NCBI GenBank assembly: GCA_014323865.1
Contig: JACONG010000010.1
Span: 124,001-188,000 of the forward strand
DNA from: Rhodospirillales bacterium
GTDB taxonomy: Bacteria; Pseudomonadota; Alphaproteobacteria; SP197
Reading direction: 5' to 3'
Length of the DNA: 64,000 bases
Position 1 is the stretch's first letter; each line of letters begins with the position of its first letter. This document shows positions 9,293 to 17,358 of the stretch, in pieces. The position numbers and the translations under genes are program-made. Under the pieces are notes generated by a model. It did no database searches. It worked only from the letters and a program-made list of their open reading frames with translations, and was not told the origin of the DNA.

Positions 9293-9910
9293 ATGTACCG
9301 TTTGATCCACGCCCGCGGCTCCGCCGCCTATGCGCCGCGTATCCTGCTCGAGGAGATCGGCGCGGAGTACGAGATGATCCAGACCGGCATCAAGTGGGGC
9401 GGCCCGCGTCATCCGGAGCTTCTCAAGCACAATCCCAACGGCTGGGTGCCGGTCCTGATCGACGGCGATGTCGCGATGCACGAGGCTTCGGCGATCTCGA
9501 TCTACCTGACGGACAAACATCCGGAAGCGGGCCTTGCACCGGCGGTTGGCAACCCCGCGCGTGGGCCGTTCCTGACCTGGCTGGTCTACATGTCGAACAC
9601 GCTGCAGATCGCCTACCAGATGACCTATTACCCGGCCCGCTACACCAAGGGCGAGGAGCACCATGCCGCCTCACGGGAGCGTTCCTGCGAACGGCTGCGC
9701 GAGATCTGGGGCTACATCGATGCCGCGCTCGAGGGCAGGACATGGTTTGTCGGTGAGCGTTTCAGCGCGGCCGACGTCCACCTCCACATGCTCACGACCT
9801 GGCTGAACACCGGCATGGGTCATCCCGCGCTTGCCGAGTTCCCGAACGCCAGGCGTATCGCCGACGCCGTGGCCGAGCGTCCGGCCGTGCAGATGGTGCA
9901 CGCCTTCTAG
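9293..9910 (+). CDS. Glutathione S-transferase family protein
   Basis: 205 residues from ATG 9293, with the ribosome site GGAGGAAC 4 nt upstream. The N-terminal thioredoxin-fold half carries the classic NPNGWVPVLIDGDVAMHEASAI segment (split here: NPNGWVPVLIDG then VAMHEASAISIYLTDKHPE), where the Glu-Ser-Ala part binds the gamma-glutamyl of glutathione. The C-terminal half is helical (YIDAALEGRTWFVGERFSAADVHLH). Probably a cytoplasmic glutathione-dependent transferase or isomerase. In this block it might detoxify electrophiles such as formaldehyde adducts or acrylate made by demethylation or onium lysis, but that is inference. It is divergent from the MttB gene and followed by a 37-nt repeat. 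Confidence 0.88.
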   Translation: MYRLIHARGSAAYAPRILLEEIGAEYEMIQTGIKWGGPRHPELLKHNPNGWVPVLIDGDVAMHEASAISIYLTDKHPEAGLAPAVGNPARGPFLTWLVYMSNTLQIAYQMTYYPARYTKGEEHHAASRERSCERLREIWGYIDAALEGRTWFVGERFSAADVHLHMLTTWLNTGMGHPALAEFPNARRIADAVAERPAVQMVHAF

Positions 9911-9947
9911 TGCGTGAAGATGCTCTGCATCCGAAGCCTGAGAGCAT
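9911..9947. repeat. 37-nt intergenic repeat, copy 2, with hairpin ends
   Basis: Begins at the base after the GST stop codon. ATGCTCT (9920-9926) and AGAGCAT (9941-9947) form a 7-bp stem around a 14-nt loop, so it can act as a transcript end. Same element as 7039-7075. Confidence 0.6.
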
Positions 9948-10120
9948 CCTGAATCGCGCGCCGGGGGAATCGTCCGGATCGGAGGTTGCCCCTGGCCCCC
10001 CGGCCGGTTGCGTGCGGCGAACGTGCGGCGAATAATCCATGGCGGACGTCGCGAACGGTCCGGATGTCGTTTGCATGAAACTTCACTGTCCCGCTGCGCG
10101 CTAGTGAAGCGCCCTGCCAT

Positions 10121-10150
10121 TTGTCGGGACAGATGTTGTCGGAACAGATG
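10121..10150. promoter_or_regulatory. 15-bp tandem direct repeat upstream of the GcvT-type dehydrogenase
   Basis: TTGTCGGGACAGATG at 10121-10135 is followed directly by TTGTCGGAACAGATG at 10136-10150, one mismatch in 15. The first unit contains the dyad TGTCGGGACA. The pair ends 36 bp before the start codon, a plausible place for an activator or repressor bound as two adjacent dimers. The regulator is unknown. Confidence 0.45.
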
Positions 10151-10186
10151 GCGACCGGGGAAGCCTTCGGCTGAGGGAGTGGCGCG

Positions 10187-12622
10187 ATGAAGACCCATGC
10201 TCGTGTTGTCGTGATCGGTGGTGGTGTTGTCGGTGTCGGCACGCTCTACCACCTTGCCAGGAAGGGTTGGACCGATGTGGTCCTGGTCGAGCGCAAGGAG
10301 CTGACATCGGGCTCCACGTGGCATGCTGCCGGATTGCTGCCACTCTTCAACATGAGCTACTCGGTCGGCCAGGTACACAAGTATTCGGTGCGCTTCTATC
10401 AGGAGCTCCAGGAAGAGACCGGCATGGATGTCGGCTTCAGGAAGGTCTCCAACATCCGCCTCGCGACCAACCGCGACCGCATGGACGAGTACCATCAGTA
10501 CGCCGGTGTGGCCGAGACCATCGGCGTCGAGGTCAATTTTCTCACGCCGGACGAGGTCGGGGAGGTCTGGCCGCTGTGCGACACCACCGGGCTGGTCGGT
10601 GCGATCCAGCATCCCGAAGACGGCTACATTCAGCCCGCCGATCTGACCCAGGCCCTTGCCGCCGGCGCGCGGAACCGGGGCGCCGAGATCGACCGTAACA
10701 CCTGCGTCACCGGCATCGAGCGCACCTCGGGCGGCGAGTGGCTGGTCAGGACCGACAAGGGCGACATCACCTGCGAGCACATCGTGACCGCTTCGGGCAG
10801 CTTCGCCCGCGATGTCGGCGCAATGATGGGGCTCGAGGTTCCGGTCATTCCTGTCGAACACCAGTACATCGTCACCGACTCCCATCCCGCGATCGTCGCC
10901 CGCAAGGAGCAGGGCCTGCCCGAAATGGGCGTGCTGCGCGGTTCGGACGGCAGCTGGTACATGCGCGAGGAGCGCGGCGGCCTGATCCTCGGCCCCTACG
11001 AGGCCGGTGCGCCGGCCTGCTATGTCGACGGTCCTTCCGACGACATGGAATACGAACTCTTCCAGGAGGACATCGAGCGCCTGGCACCGCATATCGAGTC
11101 GGCGATCGAGCGGGTGCCGGCCTTCGGGGAGGTCGGCGTCAAGCAGGTCTACAACGGTGCGATCTGCTACACACCCGATGGCTCGCCCATTATCGGCCCG
11201 GCCTGGGACCTCCCGAACGTCTGGCTCAACGAAGGCCACAGCTTCGGCATCACCGCTGCCGGCGGTGCTGGCTGGCAGCTTGCCGAGTGGATGGTCGACG
11301 GCACGCCCACGATCGACATGCTGGGCGTCGACCCCCGCCGCTTCGGCGACTACTGCACCAGGTCCTTCCTCGTGAAGAAGAACGAGGAGGCCTACGCCAA
11401 CGTCTTCACGATCCACTACCCCGACGAGGAGCGCGAAGCGGGCAGGCCGCTGCGCACCTTCCCGTGCCACGACCGGCTGAAAGAACTGGGGGCCGTCTTC
11501 GGCCAGACGTTCGGCTGGGAGCGGGCCAACTGGTTCGCGCCCGAGGGCACGCCACGGGAAGACGACTGGTCGTTCCGTCGCTCGGCCTGGTTCGAGCCCG
11601 TCGGCAACGAGGTCCGCAACACGCATGAGAACGTCGGCATGCTCGACATGTCGGCCTTCGCCAAGTGCCGTATCTCTGGCCCCGGTGCCGAGGACTTCCT
11701 CGACTCCATGATCGCCAACAAGCTGCCGAAGACCGTCGGCCGTGTCGGTCTCGTGCATTCGCTGACCGATCCCGGCGGTGTGCATTCCGAGTTCACGATC
11801 CGGCGCGAGGCGGCTGACAGCTTCTACATCGTCAGTGCGGGCGCCACGACACGCCTCGACCACGACTGGCTCAGGAAGCACATGCCGACCGACGGCTCGG
11901 TGCGCTTCGACGACCTGACCAACCGGATGGGCGTGCTGGTGATCGCGGGGCCGAAGTCCCGCGAACTGTTGCAGCGCATCACCCGCGATGATCTCTCCAA
12001 CGAGGCCTTCAAGTGGCTTTCGGGACGCTGGATCGACGTCGGCCTCGCACCGTCGCTCGCGATCCGCATGAACTTCGTCGGCGAGCTCGGTTGGGAGCTT
12101 CACCACCCGGTCGAGTACCAGAACCATATCTTCGATGCCGTCATGGCCGCCGGCGAAGACCTCGGCATCAGGCCCTTCGGCATCCGTGCCATGGATTCGA
12201 TGCGGCTCGAGAAGTCCTACAAGCTCGTCGGCCAGGAGATGTCGATCGAATACGCCGCCTTCGAGAGCGGGCTCGATCGGTTCGTCCATCTCAACAAGGG
12301 CGACTTCAAGGGCCGGCAGGGCCTGACCGCGTGGCAGCAGCGCGGTTTCCGGAATCGGTTCGTCACAATGGAGGTACACGACGTGACCGACGCCGACGCG
12401 CTGGGCAACAACCCGATCCGCAAGGACGGCAAGCTGGTCGGCCGCGCCACCTCCGGCGGCTATGGCTTCCGGATCGGCAAATCGATGGTGCTCGCCATGG
12501 TCCATCCCGACCAGGCGGCCGAGGGCAACGAACTCACGATCGACATTCTGGGTGAGACCAGGCGGGTGACGATCCTGCCGGAAAGCCCGTTCGATCCCGG
12601 AAACGAACGCCTGCGCGCCTGA
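10187..12622 (+). CDS. FAD-dependent dehydrogenase with GcvT domain (dimethylglycine/sarcosine dehydrogenase type)
   Basis: 811 residues, normal for the DMGDH/SarDH family. The FAD-binding GGGVVGVGTLYHLA is at residues 11-24; His46 in GSTWHAAGLL is the position that carries covalent FAD in dimethylglycine dehydrogenase. The middle holds the DAO fold (AICYTPDGSPIIGPAWDLPN) and the C-terminal half from about residue 430 is a GcvT folate-binding domain (AFAKCRISGPGAEDFLD, GIRAMDSMRLEKSYK). Expected reaction: oxidative N-demethylation of dimethylglycine or sarcosine with methylene-tetrahydrofolate as one-carbon product. Together with sox and the MttB genes it completes a path from betaine-like amines to glycine. 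GAGGGAG ribosome site 6-8 nt before the ATG. Dimethylglycine versus sarcosine specificity cannot be decided by reading. Confidence 0.92.
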   Translation: MKTHARVVVIGGGVVGVGTLYHLARKGWTDVVLVERKELTSGSTWHAAGLLPLFNMSYSVGQVHKYSVRFYQELQEETGMDVGFRKVSNIRLATNRDRMDEYHQYAGVAETIGVEVNFLTPDEVGEVWPLCDTTGLVGAIQHPEDGYIQPADLTQALAAGARNRGAEIDRNTCVTGIERTSGGEWLVRTDKGDITCEHIVTASGSFARDVGAMMGLEVPVIPVEHQYIVTDSHPAIVARKEQGLPEMGVLRGSDGSWYMREERGGLILGPYEAGAPACYVDGPSDDMEYELFQEDIERLAPHIESAIERVPAFGEVGVKQVYNGAICYTPDGSPIIGPAWDLPNVWLNEGHSFGITAAGGAGWQLAEWMVDGTPTIDMLGVDPRRFGDYCTRSFLVKKNEEAYANVFTIHYPDEEREAGRPLRTFPCHDRLKELGAVFGQTFGWERANWFAPEGTPREDDWSFRRSAWFEPVGNEVRNTHENVGMLDMSAFAKCRISGPGAEDFLDSMIANKLPKTVGRVGLVHSLTDPGGVHSEFTIRREAADSFYIVSAGATTRLDHDWLRKHMPTDGSVRFDDLTNRMGVLVIAGPKSRELLQRITRDDLSNEAFKWLSGRWIDVGLAPSLAIRMNFVGELGWELHHPVEYQNHIFDAVMAAGEDLGIRPFGIRAMDSMRLEKSYKLVGQEMSIEYAAFESGLDRFVHLNKGDFKGRQGLTAWQQRGFRNRFVTMEVHDVTDADALGNNPIRKDGKLVGRATSGGYGFRIGKSMVLAMVHPDQAAEGNELTIDILGETRRVTILPESPFDPGNERLRA

Positions 12623-12633
12623 CCCCACCCGGT

Positions 12634-12696
12634 GTCATCGCGGCCACGCAAAACCGCAATCCCGTCACGTGATGGCGTTGCGGTTTCCGGGATGAC
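12634..12696. repeat. Palindromic intergenic element (REP-like) after the dehydrogenase
   Basis: Two nested inverted pairs: GTCATC (12634-12639) with GATGAC (12691-12696), and AAACCGCAA (12651-12659) with TTGCGGTTT (12678-12686). The outer motif GTCATCNCGG / CCGGGATGAC is shared with elements at 18631 and 52932. It starts 11 bp after the stop codon and may terminate transcription. Confidence 0.6.
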
Positions 12697-12877
12697 CGCG
12701 CGGTGGTCTGTGCGGTGGTCTGGCCCTCGTCGGGCAGCACCATCGCCATCCGGCTCATGCCGAAGCCGGCTTCGCACGAAGGGGGCGAAACATCGAGCGG
12801 ATCGCTTGAGGCCCGGCCCGCCCGACTCTCGCCCGATTATGAGACCATGATGCCCTCCAATCTGGTATGAGGATGCC

Positions 12878-13513
12878 ATGATCCAACGTGCATATGCAGG
12901 TTTCATTGCCGGGCTTCTGCTGATCGCCATCGGGCGCGCTGAAGCGCATCCCCATGCCTGGATCGATCTCGTGAGTGCGCCTGTGTTCAACGATGCGGGA
13001 GAGATCACCGGCATCGAGCAGACATGGACCTTCGATATCTACTACTCGCTTTTCATCGTCGAGGAGCTGAAGGCCGAAGGGGGTGTCACGCAGGCCGGTC
13101 TTCAGGACGTGGCCGACGAGAACATGATGACCCTGGAGCCCTTCCGCTACTTCAACGATGTGCGCATCGGCTCTCATTCTCTGGCGCTCGGCATTGCGGA
13201 GGGTGCGGTGACGGGGATCGCGGGCGAACGGATCTGGATGCGTTTCACGGTTCCGCTTGAGCAGCCGATCGATCCTCGTGACGACGCCATTCGTTATGCC
13301 ATCTTCGATCCGACCTACTTCGCCGAGATGTTGCATGTCGAGGGCGAACCGATCTCGCTCGCCGGTGGTGCGCCGTCCGGATGCGACACGGACCTGATCG
13401 CGCCGGAGCCGACGCCCGAGGCGGTCGGGTTGGTCGCCGCCCTCGACATCAATGCCACCGCTCCCGACAACTTGGGTGAATTGTTCGCCGAATGGATCGC
13501 AGTGGATTGCTGA
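12878..13513 (+). CDS. DUF1007 family periplasmic protein
   Basis: 211 residues. The N-terminus is a signal peptide (GFIAGLLLIAIGRAEA) followed directly by the HPHAW motif that defines DUF1007 (HPHAWIDL, then ITGIEQTWTFDIYYSLF). The protein is exported to the periplasm. It overlaps the NicO transporter gene by 22 bp, a pairing seen repeatedly with metal uptake systems, so it probably presents or buffers Ni2+, Co2+ or Zn2+ for the transporter; histidines next to the cleavage site fit metal binding. Its biochemical role is not established. Confidence 0.85.
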   Translation: MIQRAYAGFIAGLLLIAIGRAEAHPHAWIDLVSAPVFNDAGEITGIEQTWTFDIYYSLFIVEELKAEGGVTQAGLQDVADENMMTLEPFRYFNDVRIGSHSLALGIAEGAVTGIAGERIWMRFTVPLEQPIDPRDDAIRYAIFDPTYFAEMLHVEGEPISLAGGAPSGCDTDLIAPEPTPEAVGLVAALDINATAPDNLGELFAEWIAVDC

Positions 13514-14409
13514 ACCCGCCCGCGCGGGTCTGGGGGATTGTCGCACTCGCCGGGACCCTGGCGGGCTGCCTTGTTGTCTGGCTGATTGCCGTCACGGGGC
13601 TGTGGGGCGATGCCGTTGTCTGGATTCAGGCTCGGCAAAGGGCATTCTTCGATGCCCTGACCGCAGCCATCCATGCGATCCGTGAGCAGGGCCGCGCCGC
13701 GGCGTGGACGCTGATCGCTGTGAGTTTCCTCTACGGCGTGTTCCATGCGGTCGGGCCCGGGCATGGCAAGGCGGTGCTGGCGACCTATCTGATGACCCAG
13801 CGCAGCGATCTGGCGCGGGGGCTCGGATTGTCGTCGATGTCGGCCATGTTCCAGGGACTGACGGCCATCGTCGCCGTTCAGGTGGCGGTGCTGATCCTTG
13901 AAATCCCCTTGCGGCAGGCACGCGGCCTGGCAACCGATCTCGAAACGGTCAGCTATGGCCTTGTCATGCTGATCGGCGTGGTCCTCTGCATCTCAGCCCT
14001 GCGGCGCATGAGAGGGAAGGGGCATCGCCACCATCACGGTTCGGTCGAAGCGGGCTGGGGGTGGCGCAAGCTGGTGGCTGTGGCCTTCACCATCGGCCTG
14101 CGCCCCTGCAGCGGCGCCATCCTTGTGCTCCTGCTCGCCTGTGCTATCGATCTGCGCTGGGCCGGCATCGGGGCCGCGATCGCCATGTCGGCGGGCACGG
14201 CACTCTCGCTCGGCATTCTTGCGTTGGTGACGCTGGTGTTTCGCGATCATGCGGCACAACTGGCCGAACGGCTCGGGCACAGCCACTCTCACAGCCATGG
14301 GCCGAACTGGACCGACTGGATCGCCCTTGCCGGCGGCGTTGTGATCCTGCTGCTCGGTCTGTCACTCCTCAGGACGGCGCTCGCCACACCACAACACCCC
14401 TTGTTCTGA
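13492..14409 (+). CDS. NicO-family nickel/cobalt transporter
   Basis: 305 residues from ATG 13492, overlapping the DUF1007 gene by 22 bp. Hydrophobic segments fit six or seven membrane helices. The signature HAVGPGHGKAVLATYLM lies near residue 90, and two His-rich loops follow (GKGHRHHHG; LGHSHSHSHG), with RPCSGAILVLLLAC in a later helix. It should move Ni2+ or Co2+ (possibly other divalent ions) across the inner membrane. Cobalt supply would suit corrinoid-dependent MttB methyltransferases nearby, but that link is inference. A short imperfect duplication (CCCCTTGTTCTGAGG, twice) covers the stop codon region at 14397-14428. Confidence 0.87.
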   Translation: MDRSGLLNPPARVWGIVALAGTLAGCLVVWLIAVTGLWGDAVVWIQARQRAFFDALTAAIHAIREQGRAAAWTLIAVSFLYGVFHAVGPGHGKAVLATYLMTQRSDLARGLGLSSMSAMFQGLTAIVAVQVAVLILEIPLRQARGLATDLETVSYGLVMLIGVVLCISALRRMRGKGHRHHHGSVEAGWGWRKLVAVAFTIGLRPCSGAILVLLLACAIDLRWAGIGAAIAMSAGTALSLGILALVTLVFRDHAAQLAERLGHSHSHSHGPNWTDWIALAGGVVILLLGLSLLRTALATPQHPLF

Positions 14410-14442
14410 GGCACCCCCTTGTTCTGAGCCGCCGCAGCTGAT

Positions 14443-15972
14443 CTAGGCCGCCTTGCCGTGGATCGCTTCCTTGCGCTGGGCAACGTAGTCCCGCATCGCC
14501 TCCTCCCTGGCGGGGTCGAGCGGCGGTTTCTCGTAGTTCTTCAACATGCGCTTCCAGACGTCGTTGGCGCGTGTGGCGGTGTCCTTGGCGCCAGCCTCCG
14601 ACCAGTTCTCGAAGTTGTTCCAGTCCGACACCAGCGGTGCGTAGAAGGCGTCCTCGTAGCGCGCCAGCGTATGTCGGGCGCCGAAATAGTGCCCGCCCGG
14701 CTGGACCTCGGCGATGGCGTCGAAGGCGAGGCTGTCGTCGTCGACCCGAATGCCTTCCAGATAGACCGCCATCATTTGCAGCATCTCGACGTCGATGATC
14801 AGCTTTTCGAAGTTGCCGACAAGGCCGCCTTCGAGCCAGCCCGCGGCGTGAAAGATGATGTTGGCGTGGCCCATGACTGCGGCCCAGAGCGACATCATGC
14901 TCTCATAGGCGGCTTGGGCATCGGGCGCATTCGATGCGTTTGTGTTCGATGAACGATAGGGCACCCCGTAGCGGCGGCAGAGCTGACCGGTCGCCTGGGT
15001 CGCCAGTGTGTATTCCGGCGTCCCGAAGGCCGGTGCGCCGGTCTTCATGTCAACATTGCTGGTGAAGCCGCCGTAGACCGCAGGCGCGCCGGGCCGGACG
15101 ATCTGGATCAGCGCCAGGCCGAACAGCGCCTCGGCGTTCTGCTGAGCCAGCGCGCCCGCCACGGTGGCGGGCGCCATCGCGCCGGACAAGGTGAAGGGTG
15201 TGACGACCACGGGCTGGTTGGCACGGGTCAGCGTCAGAAGCCCCTGGGCCATGTTGGCGTCGAGCTGTCGCGGCGAGTTCGTGTTGATGCCGCCCGCTGT
15301 CACGACCTTCCGCTCCAGGTCGCTGTCGTTCATGCCATGGGCAATCTTGGCGAGTTCCAGGCCGTCGCGTGCCCTGCCGGCACCCAGAAGGCCCGATCCC
15401 ACCACCTTGTCGGTCAGCGTGTAGGCCGCGAGCCCCTGATCGAGGTGGCGCGAGTCCTGATGAAGATCGAGCGGCGCGAACGATCCCGCACCGCTGATCT
15501 GGAGAATGTCGAACATCTGGATCAGGCGAATGAAATCACAGAGTTCGTTGAAAGTGCCGGCGCGTCGACCGCGGTCGAGATCGCTGGTGAAGGCAGGCCC
15601 GCCGACCGGTCCGAAGTTGATGACGTTGCCGCCGACCTCGATCGATTTTGCAGGATTGCGTGCGTGCTGTGTAAAATGTTCGGGTGTCGTCGTGATCCGT
15701 TCCTCCACGAGCCCGGGCTCCATGAAGACCATCTCGCCTGCCTCGTCGACCCGCGCACCGGCATCGCGCAGCAGGCTCCGCGTCTCCCCGCAGAGCACCT
15801 TCATGCCGAGTTCGTCGAGCACGCGCAGCGACGTGCGGTGGATCGCCTCGATCTGATCGGCGCGCAACGGTTCGATCGGCGGGAAGGGGTTCTCGACCTT
15901 GCGCCACGGCAGGGTGTTGAGCGCCCTGCGCTCGGTGCCCAGGTCCTTCCGCGTCCGGCGTTGTCGCGCCAT
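14443..15972 (-). CDS. MttB-family (COG5598) methyltransferase, paralogue 2
   Basis: 509 residues; ATG at 15972 with GGGAG 7 nt upstream. It shares with paralogues 3 and 4 the N-terminal LPWRKVENPFPPIEPL block and the core motifs ITTTPEHFTQHARNP, TPFTLSGAMAPATVAGALAQ, GGFTSNVDMKTGAPAFGTPE and IIFHAAGWLEGGLVGNFEKL. It has no in-frame TAG, so it is a non-pyrrolysine member. It should transfer a methyl group from a quaternary or tertiary amine (or related onium compound) to a corrinoid or other acceptor in the cytoplasm. It is divergent from the tandem DddP-like genes, with a 127-bp shared promoter region, which links it by position to onium-compound catabolism. The substrate is unknown. Confidence 0.9.
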   Translation of the reverse strand: MARQRRTRKDLGTERRALNTLPWRKVENPFPPIEPLRADQIEAIHRTSLRVLDELGMKVLCGETRSLLRDAGARVDEAGEMVFMEPGLVEERITTTPEHFTQHARNPAKSIEVGGNVINFGPVGGPAFTSDLDRGRRAGTFNELCDFIRLIQMFDILQISGAGSFAPLDLHQDSRHLDQGLAAYTLTDKVVGSGLLGAGRARDGLELAKIAHGMNDSDLERKVVTAGGINTNSPRQLDANMAQGLLTLTRANQPVVVTPFTLSGAMAPATVAGALAQQNAEALFGLALIQIVRPGAPAVYGGFTSNVDMKTGAPAFGTPEYTLATQATGQLCRRYGVPYRSSNTNASNAPDAQAAYESMMSLWAAVMGHANIIFHAAGWLEGGLVGNFEKLIIDVEMLQMMAVYLEGIRVDDDSLAFDAIAEVQPGGHYFGARHTLARYEDAFYAPLVSDWNNFENWSEAGAKDTATRANDVWKRMLKNYEKPPLDPAREEAMRDYVAQRKEAIHGKAA

Positions 15973-16037
15973 GGCGTTGCTCCCGTTGAGTGTGTCTGAA
16001 TGTTACTCCGATTTCCGATGCCTGCAAGGACAATTCG

Positions 16038-16066
16038 CATTGACAGCTTGTGCGCCAGACCGTCTC
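16038..16066 (+). promoter_or_regulatory. Weak candidate promoter for the DddP-like pair
   Basis: A perfect -35 box TTGACA (16038-16043) is followed after 17 bp by TCTCAT (16061-16066), a poor -10. It lies in the divergent region between MttB paralogue 2 and the first DddP-like gene, 34 bp before the ATG at 16100. Only the -35 match is strong. Confidence 0.3.
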
Positions 16067-16099
16067 ATGGCGTCGGTCTCAAATCGGCAGGTCTCCTCC

Positions 16100-17350
16100 A
16101 TGAACGACATTCCCCTCGAAAGCATCCGCATGGCGCGCGATACGCGCGGCATTGCGCAGCACGATGCCGAGCCGCAGATCGATATCGTGCGGATGCGTGG
16201 CTACCGACTCGGCCGCGTGCAGCAGATGCTGCAGGAGAGGAACCTCGGCGGCGTCTTGCTCTACGACCCGATCAATGTGCGCTACGCCAACGGCTCGTCG
16301 AACATGCAGGTCTGGATCCTGCATAACCAGCACCGCTACTGCTGGGTACCCGCCACGGGCAAGACGGTGCTGTTCGACGATCCGCTCACCGTCCATCTGG
16401 CGGAGCATCTGGAGACCATCGCCGAGATCCGGCCGGCGCGGACATGGACCTATTTCGGTGCAGGCGACGACTATGAAAGTAAGGTCACCGTGTGGGCCGA
16501 TGAACTGGCCGATGTGATCCGCGAGACCGCCGGCGGCGAGACGCGCGTGGCCGCAGACCACCTCGACCCCTCAGGCGCGAAGGCGCTGGAGGCCCGGGGT
16601 TTCACGATCCACAACGGCCAGGAAGTCATGGAGCGGGCCCGTTCGATCAAGTCCGATGACGAGATCCGGGCGATGCTGATTTCGATCTCCGTCTGCGAGG
16701 CCGGCATGGCGAAGATGCAGGAGGAGCTCAGGGCCGGCATCACCGAGAATCAGCTCTGGTCGAACCTCCATCAGGTCAACATCGCCATGGGTGGTGAGTG
16801 GATCGAAACCCGACTGCTGTCCTCGGGCGGGCGCACCAACCCGTGGTTTCGCGAATGCAGCGACCGGATCATCCGGGCGGGCGAACTGGTGGCCTTCGAC
16901 ACCGATATGATCGGTCCCTTCGGTTACTGTTCCGACATCAGCCGCACCTGGTTCTGCAAGCCTGGCCGCCCGACCGACGAGCAGAAGCGCCTTTACAACT
17001 ACGCTTACGAGCAGATCCAGACGAACATCGACGAGATGCGCGCGGGGCGCACCTTCCGCGAGGTCGCCGAGACCTCCTGGCGGGTGCCCAACGAGTTCGT
17101 CGCCCGGCGCTACGGGGCGATGACCCACGGCGTGGGCCTTGCCGACGAATGGCCATATCTGACCTTCTCCGACAAGGCCGATACCTCAATGCCCGGCATG
17201 CTGGAAGCCGGCATGACCGTCTGTGTCGAGAGCTACATCGGGGCCGAGGACGGCAACGAGGGCGTCAAGCTGGAGGAGCAGGTCCTGGTCACCGGGGACG
17301 GTCCCCAGCGCCTGTCGACCTATCCTTACGAACACGAGCTCCTGAACTGA
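16100..17350 (+). CDS. DddP-like M24-fold enzyme (candidate DMSP lyase), copy 1
   Basis: 416 residues from ATG 16100 (an ATG at 16067 is also possible; the ribosome site is weak). Fold: creatinase-type N-domain, then a pita-bread M24 domain from about residue 180. It matches DddP rather than peptidases: LLYDPINVRYANGSSNMQVW at 54-72, GGEWIETRLLSSGGRTNPWF at 231-250. Metal ligands are visible as Asp267, Asp269, Asp279, His343, Glu377 and Glu393. After HGVGL comes Ala-Asp-Glu-Trp-Pro, so Asp349 stands where DddP has the Asp proposed as catalytic base; true M24 peptidases have a His-Glu pair near here. DddP cleaves dimethylsulfoniopropionate to dimethyl sulfide and acrylate. Alternative: a creatinase-like hydrolase feeding sarcosine to SoxBDAG. 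Family call strong, substrate inferred. Confidence 0.82.
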   Translation: MNDIPLESIRMARDTRGIAQHDAEPQIDIVRMRGYRLGRVQQMLQERNLGGVLLYDPINVRYANGSSNMQVWILHNQHRYCWVPATGKTVLFDDPLTVHLAEHLETIAEIRPARTWTYFGAGDDYESKVTVWADELADVIRETAGGETRVAADHLDPSGAKALEARGFTIHNGQEVMERARSIKSDDEIRAMLISISVCEAGMAKMQEELRAGITENQLWSNLHQVNIAMGGEWIETRLLSSGGRTNPWFRECSDRIIRAGELVAFDTDMIGPFGYCSDISRTWFCKPGRPTDEQKRLYNYAYEQIQTNIDEMRAGRTFREVAETSWRVPNEFVARRYGAMTHGVGLADEWPYLTFSDKADTSMPGMLEAGMTVCVESYIGAEDGNEGVKLEEQVLVTGDGPQRLSTYPYEHELLN

Positions 17351-17358
17351 GAGCCGCC

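Noticed and set aside
13492-14428. Short duplication at the NicO stop codon as a programmed frameshift site
   Set aside because: It is a simple imperfect repeat covering the stop; no alternative frame continues into protein-like sequence.
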